Assembly: GCA_016177345.1 (NCBI GenBank)
Contig: JACOVM010000036.1
Location: 1-12,084 of the forward strand
Source: Candidatus Woesearchaeota archaeon
GTDB lineage: Archaea > Nanobdellota > Nanobdellia > Woesearchaeales > UBA12501
DNA: 12,084 nucleotides
Direction: 5' to 3'
Made by a program: the position numbers and the translations under genes. Below are positions 11,986 through 12,084 of this stretch, one piece after another (positions within the stretch are counted from its first letter, which is position 1; each line of letters begins with the position of its first letter). The notes beneath the pieces were generated by a model, which saw only the letters and a program-made list of their open reading frames with translations, had not been told where the DNA came from and made no database searches.

Positions 11986-12084
11986 TGGGGATCACCGCGC
12001 TCATGAACTGGTCTGCACCACTGAGAATGACATGATTGTCGAGAACCTCTCGGAGGAATATGTCTTTTTTAATATTTTTTTTAA
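11978..12084 (-). CDS. Probable HEPN-associated nucleotidyltransferase (MNT), C-terminal end only
   Basis: A minus-strand frame enters from the right edge and ends at a TAA at 11978-11980. About 34 residues are visible (KKNIKKDIFLREVLDNHVILSG and on to SAVIPNG). They contain no catalytic motif, since the GS-x-A-x-G-x4-D-x-D core would lie beyond the edge. The pattern I/F-x-x-E-V-x-x-N-H-V-I-L-x-G-x-x-x-F resembles the tail of archaeal minimal nucleotidyltransferases, and it overlaps by 8 bases a HEPN gene of the type that partners them. In known MNT-HEPN pairs the nucleotidyltransferase is the antitoxin and modifies the HEPN protein. The identity rests on this tail and on context. Confidence 0.55.
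   Translation of the reverse strand, partial: KKNIKKDIFLREVLDNHVILSGADQFMSAVIPNG
11990..11996 (-). promoter_or_regulatory. Shine-Dalgarno of the HEPN-RNase HI gene
   Basis: GGTGATC on the minus strand, 4 bases before the ATG at 11985 and inside the end of the upstream gene. It supports this start over the in-frame ATG at 11964 and implies translational coupling. Confidence 0.55.

Noticed and set aside
1..12084. tRNA, rRNA, CRISPR array, transposase or integrase genes
   Set aside because: No T-arm GTTCRA with flanking acceptor pairing, no regularly spaced repeats, and no DDE, tyrosine or serine recombinase frame were found in any spacer or frame.

Overview
The window reads as archaeal chromosome. 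Nearly every gene that begins a transcription unit has an A/T-rich TATA box (often TTTATAAA) centred about 25-28 bases before its start codon and no Shine-Dalgarno sequence, which is the pattern of leaderless archaeal mRNAs. The gene content agrees: a DUF234-type archaeal ATPase, the short archaeal form of phosphoenolpyruvate carboxylase, a PIN/AbrB pair, and a nucleotidyltransferase-HEPN pair. The mixture resembles small-genome (DPANN-like) or other uncultivated archaea, but I cannot fix the lineage from this window.

Layout. 1-531 is the 3' end of a DUF234 ATPase. 532-874 holds a possible 49-codon minus-strand gene and a 22-bp inverted repeat. 875-5409 is a plus-strand run of four separately promoted genes: a class I/II aminotransferase, a CorA-type ion channel, a small membrane-anchored Cys-rich protein, and glmS. 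5448-7524 is a minus-strand pair: archaeal PEP carboxylase and a divergent PAP2 (DUF212) membrane protein. 7525-7836 is a non-coding, strongly structured divergent spacer. A DUF4239-like membrane protein follows on the plus strand (7837-8688).

The rest is minus strand. A PIN toxin/AbrB antitoxin module (8722-9389) comes first. Then comes a methylthioadenosine phosphorylase-adenine phosphoribosyltransferase pair (9612-10995), in which the first enzyme releases adenine and the second converts it to AMP. At the right edge a HEPN domain is fused to an RNase HI domain (11065-11985) and overlaps the end of what looks like its partner nucleotidyltransferase (11978 to the window edge).

Most of the window is ordinary metabolism and transport. 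The unusual parts are the HEPN-RNase HI fusion beside a probable nucleotidyltransferase; the structured spacer at 7586-7803, with a 16-bp perfect hairpin followed by a roughly 120-bp element with imperfect terminal inverted repeats; the AbrB/PIN module, which alone among promoter-proximal genes seems to use a leader with a strong Shine-Dalgarno; and a repetitive low-complexity insertion in PEP carboxylase. I saw no tRNA, rRNA, CRISPR array or transposase gene.
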